The position numbers were made by a program, and so were the translations under genes. A stretch of 64,000 nucleotides of DNA from contig NZ_BCST01000009.1 in assembly GCF_001571005.1 (NCBI RefSeq), forward strand, positions 1-64,000, written 5' to 3'. Source of the DNA: Herbiconiux solani NBRC 106740 (GTDB lineage Bacteria > Actinomycetota > Actinomycetes > Actinomycetales > Microbacteriaceae). The notes under the pieces were generated by a model. It was not told where the DNA came from. It made no database searches and worked only from the letters and a program-made list of their open reading frames with translations. Each line of letters opens with the position of its first letter. The first letter of the stretch is position 1. Shown one piece after another: positions 1 through 8,390 of this stretch.

Positions 1-247
1 CTGCACGACCCGAAGGCCGGCACATTTGATTGCAGCACCCGGCCGGAATAGGCCCTGGCACTGCGAGTTTGAAACTGACAGAACAAATCATTACTGACTT
101 GCTTTGTTTCGTTTAAATGTATTCCAAAGGAATCCCAACCAGACCGAAGCCTGGACGGGGTATTTGGCATTTGACAATGTGCACGCTGTTGAGTTCTCAA
201 GGATCGGATGCTCCGGCTCCACCTTCACAGGCGGCCCGCCGGGCAAC
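1..247 (-). other. 5' leader of an rRNA operon (16S start lies beyond the left edge)
   Basis: Read on the minus strand this stretch is the transcribed leader of an rRNA operon. It follows a strong promoter, carries an antiterminator-like box at 181-202, and then an AT-richer segment of the kind that precedes 16S in Micrococcales. No 16S sequence is seen, so the gene should begin just left of position 1. The two ORFs of about 84 codons here, one per strand, do not look like proteins. Confidence 0.75.
181..202 (-). promoter_or_regulatory. boxA-like rRNA antitermination element
   Basis: The minus strand reads TTGAGAACTCAACAG followed by CGTGC. This closely resembles the conserved antiterminator box of actinobacterial rrn leaders, where NusB/S10-type factors load on RNA polymerase. 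It lies about 50 nt downstream of the predicted transcription start. Confidence 0.7.
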
Positions 248-253
248 TTCTCT

Positions 254-281
254 ACCCTAGCACTCCGGCGCAGCTTGTCAA
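254..281 (-). promoter_or_regulatory. rrn promoter
   Basis: On the minus strand a perfect -35 TTGACA (281-276) and a -10 TAGGGT (259-254) are separated by 16 bp. Transcription should start near 247 and run leftward into the 16S leader. A second, weaker upstream promoter between 290 and 360 cannot be excluded. Confidence 0.8.
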
Positions 282-392
282 ATCGACACGCTGACGTTCC
301 GAAGAGGAAGGGCTTAATCCTACGCTCCGAGTCGACGGCACTCAAGAAGAGAACCTAAGAAAAGGATGAGGATTGATGTCCCGCTTGAGGCC

Positions 393-413
393 GGGAAGCT
401 CTTCGGCTTTCCC
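393..413. terminator. weak hairpin between tyrS and the rrn promoter
   Basis: A short inverted repeat GGGAAGC / GCTTTCCC lies between the end of tyrS and the rrn promoter. It lacks a clear U-tract on either strand. It could end tyrS transcription before the rrn promoter, but the support is only its position and stem. Nothing else was recognised in 360-500. Confidence 0.25.
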
Positions 414-500
414 GCACCTGTGGGGTGACGAGGGATTACATTACGCGGAGGTTTCCGGCAGGGCCAAATCAACCGCGCAGCCCGGGCGTGTCGCCGCGTC

Positions 501-1811
501 CTACTTCGTAACGGTGACGCCGGCGAGCGTCTTCTTGCCGCGGCGGAGCACGGCGATACCGCCGGGCAGGAGGTGGTCTCCGACCAGCGCGGTGTCCGCA
601 TCCACCTTCGCGTTGTTCACGTAGACGCCGCCCTGGGCGATCGCCCGGCGGGCTTCGCTCAGGCTCGACACCAGTCCCGTGGACACCAGCGCCTCGACCA
701 CGGGGGTGTCGGCCGCTGCGGTCATGGACGGGAGCTCGCCGACCGCGGCCGTCAGGGTCGCGACGTCGAGTGCGGCCAGGTCACCCTGACCGAACAGGGC
801 GCCGGCCGCGGCGATCGCCGCCTCGGTGGCCTCGACCCCGTGCACCAGCGCGGTCACCTCGAACGCGAGGGTGCGCTGTGCCTCCCGCCGGAACGGCGAC
901 TCCGCCACCTCGCGCTCGAGACGCTCGAGCTCGGTGCGCGGGAGGAACGTGAAGATCTTCAGCCGCTGGATGACGTCGGCATCGTCGGTGTTGAGCCAGA
1001 ACTGGTAGAACGCGTACGGACTCGTCAGCGCGGGGTCGAGCCAGATCGCGTTGCCCTCGCTCTTGCCGAACTTCGTGCCGTCCGAATTCGTGATCAGGGG
1101 CGTGCCGATCGCGTGGACGCTCGCATGCTCGGCGCGGTGCACGAGGTCGGTACCGCTCGTGAGGTTGCCCCACTGATCACTGCCCCCGGTCTGCAGCACG
1201 CAACCGTACGATCGGTACAGCTCCAAGAAGTCCATGCCCTGCAGGATCTGGTAGCTGAACTCGGTGTAGCTGATCCCGGCGTCGGAGTTGAGGCGGGCCG
1301 AGACGGCATCCTTCTTCAGCATCGTGCCGACGCGGAAGTACTTGCCGATGTCGCGGAGGAAGTCGATCGCCGAGAGCGGCGCCGTCCAGTCGAGGTTGTT
1401 CACCATCCGGGCCGCGTTGTCGCCCTCGAAGCTCAGGAAGCGTTCGATCTGCCCGGAGAGGTAGCCGACCCACTCGGCGACGGTCTCTTTCGTGTTCAAG
1501 GTGCGCTCGGCCGTGGGGCGGGGATCGCCGATCAGGCCCGTGGAACCGCCGACCAGCCCGAGGGGCTTGTGGCCGGCCAGCTGCAGCCGGCGCATCACGA
1601 GGATCTGCACCAGGTTGCCCAGGTGCAGGCTCGGCGCCGTGGGGTCGAACCCGCAGTAGAAGGTGATCGGCGGGCCGGACAGGAGCGTCTTGAGCTCTCC
1701 CGCATCCGTCGACACGTGCACCAGGCCGCGATAGTTCAGCTCGTCCCAGACGTCGTCGAACGAGGGATCGTTCTGCGGGACGGTGACGCTTCTGCTCGGG
1801 GAGTCTGACAC
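501..1811 (-). CDS. tyrS: Tyrosyl-tRNA synthetase
   Basis: Class I aminoacyl-tRNA synthetase that charges tRNA-Tyr with tyrosine using ATP, in the cytoplasm. With the GTG start at 1811 the protein is 436 residues, the usual length. The HIGH-type motif is HLGN at about 63-66 and the KMSKS-type motif is KFGKS at about 247-251. The tyrosine and tRNA site segment QTGGSDQWGN is at about 207-216, and the C-terminal about 70 residues look like an S4 RNA-binding domain (RRAIAQGGVYVNN). The frame stays open upstream to 2402, but that part is antisense to the DUF445 gene, and GTG 1811 gives the normal N-terminus. The gene is tail-to-head with the rRNA operon. Confidence 0.96.
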   Translation of the reverse strand: MSDSPSRSVTVPQNDPSFDDVWDELNYRGLVHVSTDAGELKTLLSGPPITFYCGFDPTAPSLHLGNLVQILVMRRLQLAGHKPLGLVGGSTGLIGDPRPTAERTLNTKETVAEWVGYLSGQIERFLSFEGDNAARMVNNLDWTAPLSAIDFLRDIGKYFRVGTMLKKDAVSARLNSDAGISYTEFSYQILQGMDFLELYRSYGCVLQTGGSDQWGNLTSGTDLVHRAEHASVHAIGTPLITNSDGTKFGKSEGNAIWLDPALTSPYAFYQFWLNTDDADVIQRLKIFTFLPRTELERLEREVAESPFRREAQRTLAFEVTALVHGVEATEAAIAAAGALFGQGDLAALDVATLTAAVGELPSMTAAADTPVVEALVSTGLVSSLSEARRAIAQGGVYVNNAKVDADTALVGDHLLPGGIAVLRRGKKTLAGVTVTK

Positions 1812-1869
1812 GAGAAAAGAGCCTACCGCGCTCGGGCGTCCTTCCCCGGGAGAGCGCGGATGCGACCCG

Positions 1870-3177
1870 TCAGGCGAGGAGCGCGCGGACGGCGGTGGCG
1901 ATCGCGAAGATCGCGAGGCCGGCGAGCGCCCCGACCACGGTGCCGTTGATGCGGATGAACTGGAGGTCGCGGCCCACCTGCAGCTCGATCTTCTCGGTGG
2001 TCTCGCGTGCATCCCACCGCGTGACCGTGTCGCTGATGACGGAGGCGAGGTCGTGGCGGTACTTCTGCACCGCGTAACCGGCGGCATCCGCGATCCAGGC
2101 GTCGATCTTGGCGCTGAGGGTGCGGTCGGCGGAGAGGCGCACGCCGACGTCGACCAGCGCGGAGGCCGCCGCCGAGCGCAGTTCACTCGAAGGGTCGGCC
2201 AGCGACTCGGCGAGCGTGGCCTTGACCGCCTCCCAGAGCCGGCCGGCGAACGAGCGCAGGCGTGGGCTCTCGAGGAACTCGGTCTTGATCTGCTCGACGC
2301 GATCGGCCATCGCGGGGTCGTTCTGCAGCCGGTCGGTGAGGTCGACGAGGTAGCCGTCGATGGCCACCCGGAGCGGATGCTCGGGATCGTCGCGCACGGC
2401 ATGCAGCAGGCCGATCACCTCACGGTGGGCCCGGTCGTCGGCGAGATCGCGGGCGAAACCGGGGACCCAGCGGGGCAGGCGGGTGGAGACGACCTGACCC
2501 AGCGCATCCGGATGCTCGGTGAGCCAGGTCTCGGCGGCCTCTACGAGGGCGTCGACGATCGCGCGCTGCTGGTCGGCCGCGACGAGCTCGCCGCCGACCC
2601 GGCCGAGCGTCGGCGCCCACTCCCGGTCGAACAGGTACTCCCGGGCGAGCCTCTCGATCAGGCTCTCGACGTCTCCGTCGCTGAGGAAGCGCAGCAGGCC
2701 CTGCGCCATCACGGCGCCCTCGGCGCTCGCCCGCTCGGCGTTCGCGGGGTCGGCGAGCCACTCCCCCAGCCGGTCGGCGACGCTGAAGGTCGCCAGCTTG
2801 CTGCGCACGACCTCGTCGGAGAGGAAGTTCTGCTCGACGAACTCGCCGAGGCTCACGCCGATCTCGTCTTTTCGGTTCGGGATGATCGCGGTGTGCGGGA
2901 TACGCAGGCCGAGCGGATGACGGAACAGCGCGGTCACCGCGAACCAGTCGGCGAGCGCTCCGACCATCGCCCCCTCGGCGGCCGCCCGGACGTAGCCGAG
3001 CCAGGCGTACCTGTCCTCGAGCGCGAAGGCGATCGCGAAGATGATCGCCGAGAGCACCAGGAGGGCGGTCGCCAGCAGCTTCATGCGGCGAAGTGCGGCT
3101 CGCCGCTCCGAGTCGGCGGCGCCGAGCTGCGCATCGCGCACGGTGTTGCCCGTCGTGTCGCGCGTGGTGCTGCTCAT
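1870..3177 (-). CDS. DUF445 family membrane protein
   Basis: A 435-residue member of the DUF445 family, whose biochemical role is unknown. Hydrophobic segments lie at about residues 35-55 and at the extreme C-terminus, with a long charged region between. The conserved DUF445 N-terminal block is present (GALADWFAVTALFRHPLG, then IPHTAIIPNRKDEIG). The start at 3177 is preceded by GGGAGGAG at proper spacing; the frame extends to 3201, but without such a site. It lies 58 bp upstream of tyrS on the same strand, so the two may be co-transcribed. Confidence 0.88.
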   Translation of the reverse strand: MSSTTRDTTGNTVRDAQLGAADSERRAALRRMKLLATALLVLSAIIFAIAFALEDRYAWLGYVRAAAEGAMVGALADWFAVTALFRHPLGLRIPHTAIIPNRKDEIGVSLGEFVEQNFLSDEVVRSKLATFSVADRLGEWLADPANAERASAEGAVMAQGLLRFLSDGDVESLIERLAREYLFDREWAPTLGRVGGELVAADQQRAIVDALVEAAETWLTEHPDALGQVVSTRLPRWVPGFARDLADDRAHREVIGLLHAVRDDPEHPLRVAIDGYLVDLTDRLQNDPAMADRVEQIKTEFLESPRLRSFAGRLWEAVKATLAESLADPSSELRSAAASALVDVGVRLSADRTLSAKIDAWIADAAGYAVQKYRHDLASVISDTVTRWDARETTEKIELQVGRDLQFIRINGTVVGALAGLAIFAIATAVRALLA

Positions 3178-3233
3178 CGTGCTCCTCCCGGGCCGTCGCA
3201 CTGACCACCGTAGGCGGGTTCTAGGCTGGCGGG

Positions 3234-3656
3234 GTGAATGCAGCTCAGGAAGCGGGGCCGTTCTTCCATGGCACCGCCGCAGACCTCCGGCCCGGCGAGC
3301 TCCTGTCTCCCGGGTTCCGGTCGAACTACCGTCCCGACGTCGTGATGAACCACATCTACTTCACCGCGCTCCGCGACGGCGCGGGGCTCGCGGCCGAGCT
3401 CGCCGCCGAGCTGCTGCCCGGCGACCTCGTCCCGCGGGTCTACCTCGTCGAGCCGACGGGCCCCTTCGAGGACGACCCGAACGTCACGGACAAGAAGTTC
3501 CCCGGCAACCCGACCCGGTCGTACCGCAGCACGGCGCCCTTGCGGGTGCTCGAGGAGGTCAGCGACTGGACCAGGCTCACGCCCGAGGCCCTTCAGCTGT
3601 GGCGGGATCGGCTCGTGGCGCGGGCGCCGGAGGAGCGGGGGGAGATCATCAACTGA
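3234..3656 (+). CDS. arr: Rifamycin NAD+ ADP-ribosyltransferase (Arr family)
   Basis: A 140-residue protein of the Arr family, which inactivates rifamycins by transferring ADP-ribose from NAD+ to the ansa-chain hydroxyl. The HGT motif (H12), the IYFTAL motif (Y42) and the block VEPTGPFEDDPNVTDKKFPG (with D80) match the Arr His-Tyr-Asp signature over the whole length. The GTG start lies exactly 6 nt after a TAGGCT -10 box (3222-3227), so the mRNA is probably leaderless. Arr homologues are common on actinobacterial chromosomes and do not always mean clinical resistance. No mobile element flanks it. Confidence 0.93.
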   Translation: MNAAQEAGPFFHGTAADLRPGELLSPGFRSNYRPDVVMNHIYFTALRDGAGLAAELAAELLPGDLVPRVYLVEPTGPFEDDPNVTDKKFPGNPTRSYRSTAPLRVLEEVSDWTRLTPEALQLWRDRLVARAPEERGEIIN

Positions 3657-3870
3657 CCCGCGGGCGGTCGGGTGAGGTCGTCGACCCGCGGCGGGGGCGG
3701 CGTCCTGAGCCGCCGGGATCGCGGGCAACGCGCCGCACGACTGCCGGGAGCGCCCCGGTGCCGGAGTTAGCATCGTGCGGGTGCCGCCCTGCACGTGATC
3801 TGGATCGAGGAACCCGCTGACCGATTCGCCGAGCGTCCGCGACGCGCACCGCCCGCGCGACCCTGCCTCT

Positions 3871-4968
3871 GTGCCGGGCGTTGGGCCGGGCGTTGGGCCG
3901 GGCGTTGGGCCGGGCGGTGGGCCGGGCGCAGGGCCGGGTTCGCCGAGCCGAGCCGAGCCGATCCCGGATCTGCGGAGCCTGACGCGATCGGAATGGCGCT
4001 GGGCGCCGACGGTCGGGATCATCGCCGTGCTCGTGCTCGTGGCGACCCGTCTGCTGCTCCCCGCGGGGGCCAGCGACGGGCTCGGCGACGCGGTCCACGA
4101 CGTGATCACCCTGTCGGTGAGCGTCATCATCGAGTCGTTGCCGTTCGTCATCCTCGGGATCGTCATCTCGGTGCTGGTGCAGATCTGGCTGCCGGAGGGC
4201 TTCCTGCTGCGGCGGCTCCCCCGGTCGCCCGTGCTGCGACGGCTGTGCGTCTCGGTCCTCGGCATCCTGCTGCCGGTGTGCGAGTGCGGGAACGTGCCGC
4301 TCACCCGCGGGCTCATCGCGGGGGGCCTCACGGTGGCCGACTCGATGACGTTCCTTTTCGCCGCGCCGATCGTGAACCCCATCACGATCGTCACCACGTA
4401 CCAGGCGTTCGGCTGGAACGACGGCATCCTCGCGACCCGGATCCTCGGTGGACTGGCCATCGCGAACCTGGTCGGCTGGATCTACAGCCGGCATCCTGCA
4501 CCCGACACCCTGCTCACCTCGGGCTTCCAGGCGGTCTGCCGGCGCGGTCCCGGTCACTCGCACGGCAGCCGGGTGCACCGCAGTCTCGGCATGTTCAGCC
4601 GGGAGAGCAGTTCGATGATGCCCGCGCTGTTCGTCGGAGCGGCGGTCGCCGGGATCATCCAGGTCGCCGTGTCGCGGGACGTGCTCATCGCCCTGGGAAG
4701 CAATCCGCTGTGGTCGGTGCTGGCCCTGATGGCATTGGCGTTCGTGGTGGCGATCTGCTCGAACGTCGACGCGTTCTTCATCCTGTCGTTCGGCTCGACC
4801 TTCCTGCCGGGCGGGATCGTCGCCTTCCTCCTGTTCGGGCCGATGATCGACGTCAAGATGCTGGCGCTGCTGCGCACGACCTTCACCGCGCGCACGCTCG
4901 TGCAGCTCACGGCGCTGATCGCCGTGTGCGCTGCGGCGATCGGATTGGCGGTCAACCTTGTCGCTTAG
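3871..4968 (+). CDS. UPF0718/COG0701-type permease
   Basis: A 365-residue membrane protein of the UPF0718 (DUF318/ArsP_1-like) permease family, with about eight hydrophobic segments. The family motif PVCECGN (C137 and C139), the block FLFAAPIVNPITI and the C-terminal repeat block (SNVDAFFILSFG) are present. The N-terminus begins with a Gly-Pro-Val repeat of about 22 residues, encoded by a 12-bp tandem repeat, which is unusual. The GTG start is the first possible one after an in-frame TGA (3817-3819) and sits 6 nt after a GACCCT -10-like box. The next gene overlaps its end and encodes the usual TIGR03943 partner. The transported substrate is unknown; a link to zinc is inferred from neighbours. 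Confidence 0.85.
   Translation: MPGVGPGVGPGVGPGGGPGAGPGSPSRAEPIPDLRSLTRSEWRWAPTVGIIAVLVLVATRLLLPAGASDGLGDAVHDVITLSVSVIIESLPFVILGIVISVLVQIWLPEGFLLRRLPRSPVLRRLCVSVLGILLPVCECGNVPLTRGLIAGGLTVADSMTFLFAAPIVNPITIVTTYQAFGWNDGILATRILGGLAIANLVGWIYSRHPAPDTLLTSGFQAVCRRGPGHSHGSRVHRSLGMFSRESSSMMPALFVGAAVAGIIQVAVSRDVLIALGSNPLWSVLALMALAFVVAICSNVDAFFILSFGSTFLPGGIVAFLLFGPMIDVKMLALLRTTFTARTLVQLTALIAVCAAAIGLAVNLVA
3876..3937 (+). repeat. 12-bp tandem repeat in the permease N-terminus
   Basis: A tandem array of the unit GCCGGGCGTTGG, with three near-perfect copies followed by two diverged ones, encodes GVGP-type repeats at residues 2-23 of the permease. Unit length is a multiple of three, so copy-number change would keep the frame. 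Confidence 0.75.
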
Positions 4969-5761
4969 CCTGCTGATCGCGCGGTGGCGCGGACTCGCCC
5001 TCAGCCTCCTCGGCGTGCTCGCGACGGTGCTCCTCGCGCTCTCGGGCCAGCTGGGGTTCTACATCCATCCGCGCTACACGGTCTTCACAATCGTCATGGC
5101 CGCGATCGCCGCCGTGCTGATCGTGGGGGCCTTCGCGGTCGGTACCGACGAGGAGGACGACGACGACCATGAGGAGCACGAGGACCACGAGGGGCACGAA
5201 GGGCACGCCAGCCAGGCCGCTCGTCGTCGGCGACCCGGCGCACTGTTCGGAGCGGCCGGCTCGGTGCTCGTGGTCGTCGTCGCGGCGGTCGCGCTCTTCG
5301 CGGTTCCGCCGACCCCGCTGACGAGCTCGGCCCTGCAGCAGCGCGACCTCAACGGGTCCGCCGGCCAGCACGGGAGCCTCGCCCCCGCGGCCGCGCTCGG
5401 CGACGACACGTCCGGGTACACGGTCAAGGACTGGGCCGCGCTGATCAGGCAGGGCACCGCACCGGACGATCTCGCCGGCCGGAGCGCGACCCTCACCGGA
5501 TTCGTCACCCCCGACACCGACGACCCCGAGAACGTCTTCTTCGTCGCCCGGTTCGTCGTGACCTGCTGCGCCGTGGATGCTCAGCCCGTCGGCGTCGCCG
5601 TCTATCTCCCGCACTGGGCCGACACCCTCTCCGTGGACGACTGGGTGACGGCGGAAGGGACCTTCGAACCGAATCCGAGCGTGCTCAGCCTGTCGTCCGT
5701 GGCACTGGACGCCGTCACCGTCACGCCGATCGACGAGCCGTCGGAGCCGTATGTCTACTGA
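4958..5761 (+). CDS. TIGR03943/DUF1980 family membrane protein (permease partner)
   Basis: A 267-residue protein matching the TIGR03943 (DUF1980) family, encoded almost always beside a UPF0718 permease, as in B. subtilis ycgQ/ycgR. Two N-terminal membrane segments (about residues 8-28 and 40-60) are followed by an Asp/Glu/His-rich stretch at about 63-88 that looks like a metal-binding loop. A third membrane segment lies at about 98-115, then a C-terminal domain with the family block FFVARFVVTCCAVDAQP and LPHW. The TTG start at 4958 overlaps the permease end by 11 nt, so translation is probably coupled. A role in zinc handling is inferred from the His-rich loop and the Zur-type neighbourhood. 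Confidence 0.85.
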   Translation: MSLSLLIARWRGLALSLLGVLATVLLALSGQLGFYIHPRYTVFTIVMAAIAAVLIVGAFAVGTDEEDDDDHEEHEDHEGHEGHASQAARRRRPGALFGAAGSVLVVVVAAVALFAVPPTPLTSSALQQRDLNGSAGQHGSLAPAAALGDDTSGYTVKDWAALIRQGTAPDDLAGRSATLTGFVTPDTDDPENVFFVARFVVTCCAVDAQPVGVAVYLPHWADTLSVDDWVTAEGTFEPNPSVLSLSSVALDAVTVTPIDEPSEPYVY

Positions 5762-5798
5762 TCTCGTGTCCACTGATCTCGTGTCTACTGATCTGGCG
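5751..5798 (+). repeat. 15-bp tandem repeat at a gene start
   Basis: The unit TCTACTGATCTCGTG occurs three times in succession at the 5' end of the gene starting at 5751, the last copy diverging. It encodes STDLV repeats; each copy also supplies an in-frame GTG that could act as an alternative start. Confidence 0.75.
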
Positions 5799-7184
5799 GG
5801 CGGCCGGGACCCGGCATCCGTCACGCGCCGTCTCCGACGTTTCAACCGGCTGCTCTATGGCTCGATCGGAGTGATCGCGCTGGTCGCGGGAGGGCTCACC
5901 GCCGCGAGCCTCGGCCAGGGGCCCCGACTCGTCGGGGGCCAGCTGAACGTGCAGGCCGCCGTCGAGCGCGCCGGACAGCGACTGCTGCTGGAGACCGACG
6001 GGGCGGTCGCGGCGCTCCCGGACGCATCCGTCGTCGTGACTCCGGCGGCGGCCGCCTCGGCGACCAGCGACGGGTCGACGATCACCGTCACCTTCACGAC
6101 CCCCCTGCAGTACGACACGGACTACTCCGTCCGTATCTCGGACGTCACCGCCGAGCAGACGGGCGCGTCGTCGACCGTGGAATACACGTTCCACACCCCC
6201 GATCCGCTCGTGCACTTCCTCCGCTCGACGCCCCAGGGCGACCAGATCGTCAGCAGTCGCACCGCAGGCGGCGACGTCGACGTGCTCGCCGAGGCCCCGA
6301 GCATCCGACGGTTCGCCGTCGTGGGCGATACGATCGCCGTGGTGCAGACGGACGAGAGCGGCGACGACTCGCTCAGCGTCATCCGCGCGGGCGCCGCGAC
6401 ACCGGTCACGATCGACCTCGGCGGCCCGGGCACGGTCGACAGCCTGCGGGCCTCGCCCGGATCGAACCTCTTCGGTTACACGTTCACCGCACGGTCGACG
6501 GGGTACTCCGCGCCGATCCCGCCCCGCCAGCTGTTCGCCTACGACCTCACCCGCGGACAGGACTACCCGATCCCGGTCACCGGCCCCGATTTCGAGCAGT
6601 TCACGGCCGCGGATTGGAGCTTCGTGCCGGGGAGCACGTCGGTGCTGGCCCGCACCGACGACGGCGACCTGTACCTGGCCGACGTCGTCGGCGAGCGGGA
6701 TGCGACCTCCTCGGCCGTCGAGATGGGGCACGCCGAGGCGTTCGGCGGCTTCGTCCGCGGAACCACCGATGCGGTGCTGACGGAGGACGGGCGGAGCGTC
6801 GTCCGGGGCGTGGACGCCGCGTCGTCATCCCTCGGCTCGCCCTCGACCTCGACCTCTACCTCGACCTCGACCGGCGCCGTCGCCGGCGCGGAATCGGGGC
6901 CGGTGAGCTCGCTCGCGGTGGTGCTCGACCCGAGCGGCACCCGGCTGGTGGTCGACGACGGGGTGCTCGAACGCGTCACGGCGCAAGGCGGACGCGAGAC
7001 CCTGCTCGACGCCACCCCCGGCGACCAGGTGACCGCACTCTGCCTCGCCCCCAACGGGCGATCCGCGGTGCTCGCATCGATCGACGCGCGCGGCGACGGG
7101 ATGCTGGAGTACGTCGATCTCGACGACCCCTCGACGGTGAGCCGGATGCCCGGGCGCGAGCCCGACTGGTGCGGCCGGGACTGA
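5751..7184 (+). CDS. Membrane-anchored Ig-like/propeller-like protein of unknown function
   Basis: A 477-residue protein without a recognised function. The N-terminus has a fivefold STDLV-type peptide encoded by 15-bp repeats, then basic residues and one membrane segment at about 37-57. After it comes a Big-5/Ig-like module (FTTPLQYDTDYSVRISDV, about 105-135), then about 300 residues of short beta-rich units with Asp-Gly turns that look like a seven-bladed propeller. A Ser-Thr run at about 366-377 comes from a 6-bp repeat. The ATG overlaps the end of the preceding gene by 11 nt, so it is the third gene of the permease operon. An extracytoplasmic role is inferred from the anchor. Confidence 0.75.
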   Translation: MSTDLVSTDLVSTDLAGGRDPASVTRRLRRFNRLLYGSIGVIALVAGGLTAASLGQGPRLVGGQLNVQAAVERAGQRLLLETDGAVAALPDASVVVTPAAAASATSDGSTITVTFTTPLQYDTDYSVRISDVTAEQTGASSTVEYTFHTPDPLVHFLRSTPQGDQIVSSRTAGGDVDVLAEAPSIRRFAVVGDTIAVVQTDESGDDSLSVIRAGAATPVTIDLGGPGTVDSLRASPGSNLFGYTFTARSTGYSAPIPPRQLFAYDLTRGQDYPIPVTGPDFEQFTAADWSFVPGSTSVLARTDDGDLYLADVVGERDATSSAVEMGHAEAFGGFVRGTTDAVLTEDGRSVVRGVDAASSSLGSPSTSTSTSTSTGAVAGAESGPVSSLAVVLDPSGTRLVVDDGVLERVTAQGGRETLLDATPGDQVTALCLAPNGRSAVLASIDARGDGMLEYVDLDDPSTVSRMPGREPDWCGRD

Positions 7185-7261
7185 GGCGGCGGCAGGCGCG
7201 GGCGGACCGGGACCCGGACCTGGCCGGGACCGGGACCGGGACGAGAGCTTCCGGGTGACGA

Positions 7262-8341
7262 CTAGTGGTGGTGCTGGACGGCCCAGTCGGGGAACGGATC
7301 GTTGTAGCCCGACCAGGCGCCGGGGCCGGCCGCGAGCTCCGCGGGCTCCAGCAGGCAGCCGGTGAGCAGTGCATCGAGCGCGTCCCGGTCGAGGTCGAGT
7401 CCGAAGAACACGATCTCCTGACCGATCGGGGAGTCGGGATCCCAGCTGAGCATCGACGTCGGATCGAGATCCAGGATCCCGCCGGCGGTCGACCACGCGC
7501 CGATACGGTCCGGGCGGGTGGCGAGCCGCACGAACCCCCGGGACCGCACGATCCGGCCGACCTCGTCCGGAATCAGCCCGGTCGTGATCGCCTCGAGGAG
7601 GCGCTCCGGATGGAACGGTGTCGGGTCGCGGAACACATGGACCCCGACGGGTTCCCGCGTGCCGACGGCCGGCGCTCCCTCGGCGAGATGCTGCCGCCAC
7701 CCCATCGACGCCCCGAGCCGATGGGCCCGGCTCCGGATCAGCAACCCGGAGCGACGCCACTGTCTTTCGACAGCGGTGAGGGAGAGCATCCGGGCGGCGG
7801 GGGCGAGTCGAGCCAGCAGCGCTCGCACCAGCCCGGTCTCGGCGGGGCTGCGCGCATCCGTGACGTCGCCGAGCACGATGATGCTCGCGAACTCCAGCCG
7901 GGCGGCGAGCCGGCCCGGGGAGTCGAAGTCCGCCGGCGGAGGCGCGGACGAGGGGGTGTCGTCAGGACGGACGAGGAGTTCGAGGATCTCGTGGACGGTC
8001 GTCACCGCGATGACCTCGCGGATGCCGATCGGCAGTCGGGGCTGCTGGGAGTCGAGGGCGTGTTCGAGCACGAGGGCCACCTCGACGACGTCGGCGGCGG
8101 CCTCGAGGACCACGATCAGGTCGCCGGTCATCCCGGTTCGAGCATCGGCGACGAGGTCCTCCGCCAGTTCGACCGCGAATTCCGCGGCAGTGGCGCCCGG
8201 CAGCTCGAACTCGCGCTGCGCCTTCGCGGCGGGCACCCCGCTGAGCGTTGCGGCCAGGCCGGCGCAGGCATCCGGATCGCTGCCGCTGACGAGGGTGACG
8301 GCCAGGGCCGGGACGGGCCTCGGATCGGATGAGGTGCTCAT
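7262..8341 (-). CDS. Degenerate CobW/COG0523-like protein, Zur-type regulation
   Basis: A 359-residue protein that resembles the C-terminal half of CobW/YciC G3E-GTPase metallochaperones (SRGFVRLATRPD, then WSTAGGILDLDP, and GIRE-type loops). Full members carry a P-loop GxxxxGKT and a CxCC metal site. Here the P-loop position reads SGSDPDACAG with no GKT, and no CxCC motif is visible, so GTPase activity is doubtful. A final HHH tail could bind metal. The ATG lies 7 nt after a TACAGT -10 box, and the Zur-like palindrome at 8357-8371 is just upstream, so repression in zinc-replete cells is likely. It is convergent with the propeller gene. Confidence 0.7.
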   Translation of the reverse strand: MSTSSDPRPVPALAVTLVSGSDPDACAGLAATLSGVPAAKAQREFELPGATAAEFAVELAEDLVADARTGMTGDLIVVLEAAADVVEVALVLEHALDSQQPRLPIGIREVIAVTTVHEILELLVRPDDTPSSAPPPADFDSPGRLAARLEFASIIVLGDVTDARSPAETGLVRALLARLAPAARMLSLTAVERQWRRSGLLIRSRAHRLGASMGWRQHLAEGAPAVGTREPVGVHVFRDPTPFHPERLLEAITTGLIPDEVGRIVRSRGFVRLATRPDRIGAWSTAGGILDLDPTSMLSWDPDSPIGQEIVFFGLDLDRDALDALLTGCLLEPAELAAGPGAWSGYNDPFPDWAVQHHH

Positions 8342-8347
8342 GTCGGC

Positions 8348-8354
8348 TACTGTA
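8348..8354. promoter_or_regulatory. overlapping divergent -10 boxes of cobW-like and rpmJ2
   Basis: On the minus strand TACAGT (8354-8349) lies 7 nt before the ATG at 8341, giving a leaderless mRNA. On the plus strand TACTGT (8348-8353) could serve rpmJ2 with a start near 8360. The two boxes occupy the same base pairs, next to the Zur-like site. Confidence 0.5.
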
Positions 8355-8356
8355 GG

Positions 8357-8371
8357 TGAGAACCATTCTCA
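8357..8371. promoter_or_regulatory. Zur-like operator
   Basis: A perfect 6-3-6 palindrome, TGAGAA-CCA-TTCTCA, resembles actinobacterial Zur boxes. It sits between a CobW-like gene and a cysteine-free L36 paralogue, both typical Zur targets, and is adjacent to both predicted start regions. Confidence 0.72.
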
Positions 8372-8390
8372 ATAACAACCGGAGGTCGCC

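Noticed and set aside
173-178. TTGACA on the plus strand as a promoter
   Set aside because: It has no -10 at suitable distance and lies inside the leader of the rRNA operon read on the other strand.
3234-3656. arr as an acquired resistance cassette
   Set aside because: There is no integrase, attC site or insertion sequence, and base composition matches the surroundings; a native chromosomal gene is more likely.
3876-3937. Tandem repeats considered as a CRISPR array
   Set aside because: The units are contiguous 12-mers without spacers and are coding.
3795-4976. Alternative 393-codon frame over the permease gene
   Set aside because: It is Arg-rich and shows no membrane pattern, while the 3871 frame encodes clear permease motifs; no frameshift is needed.
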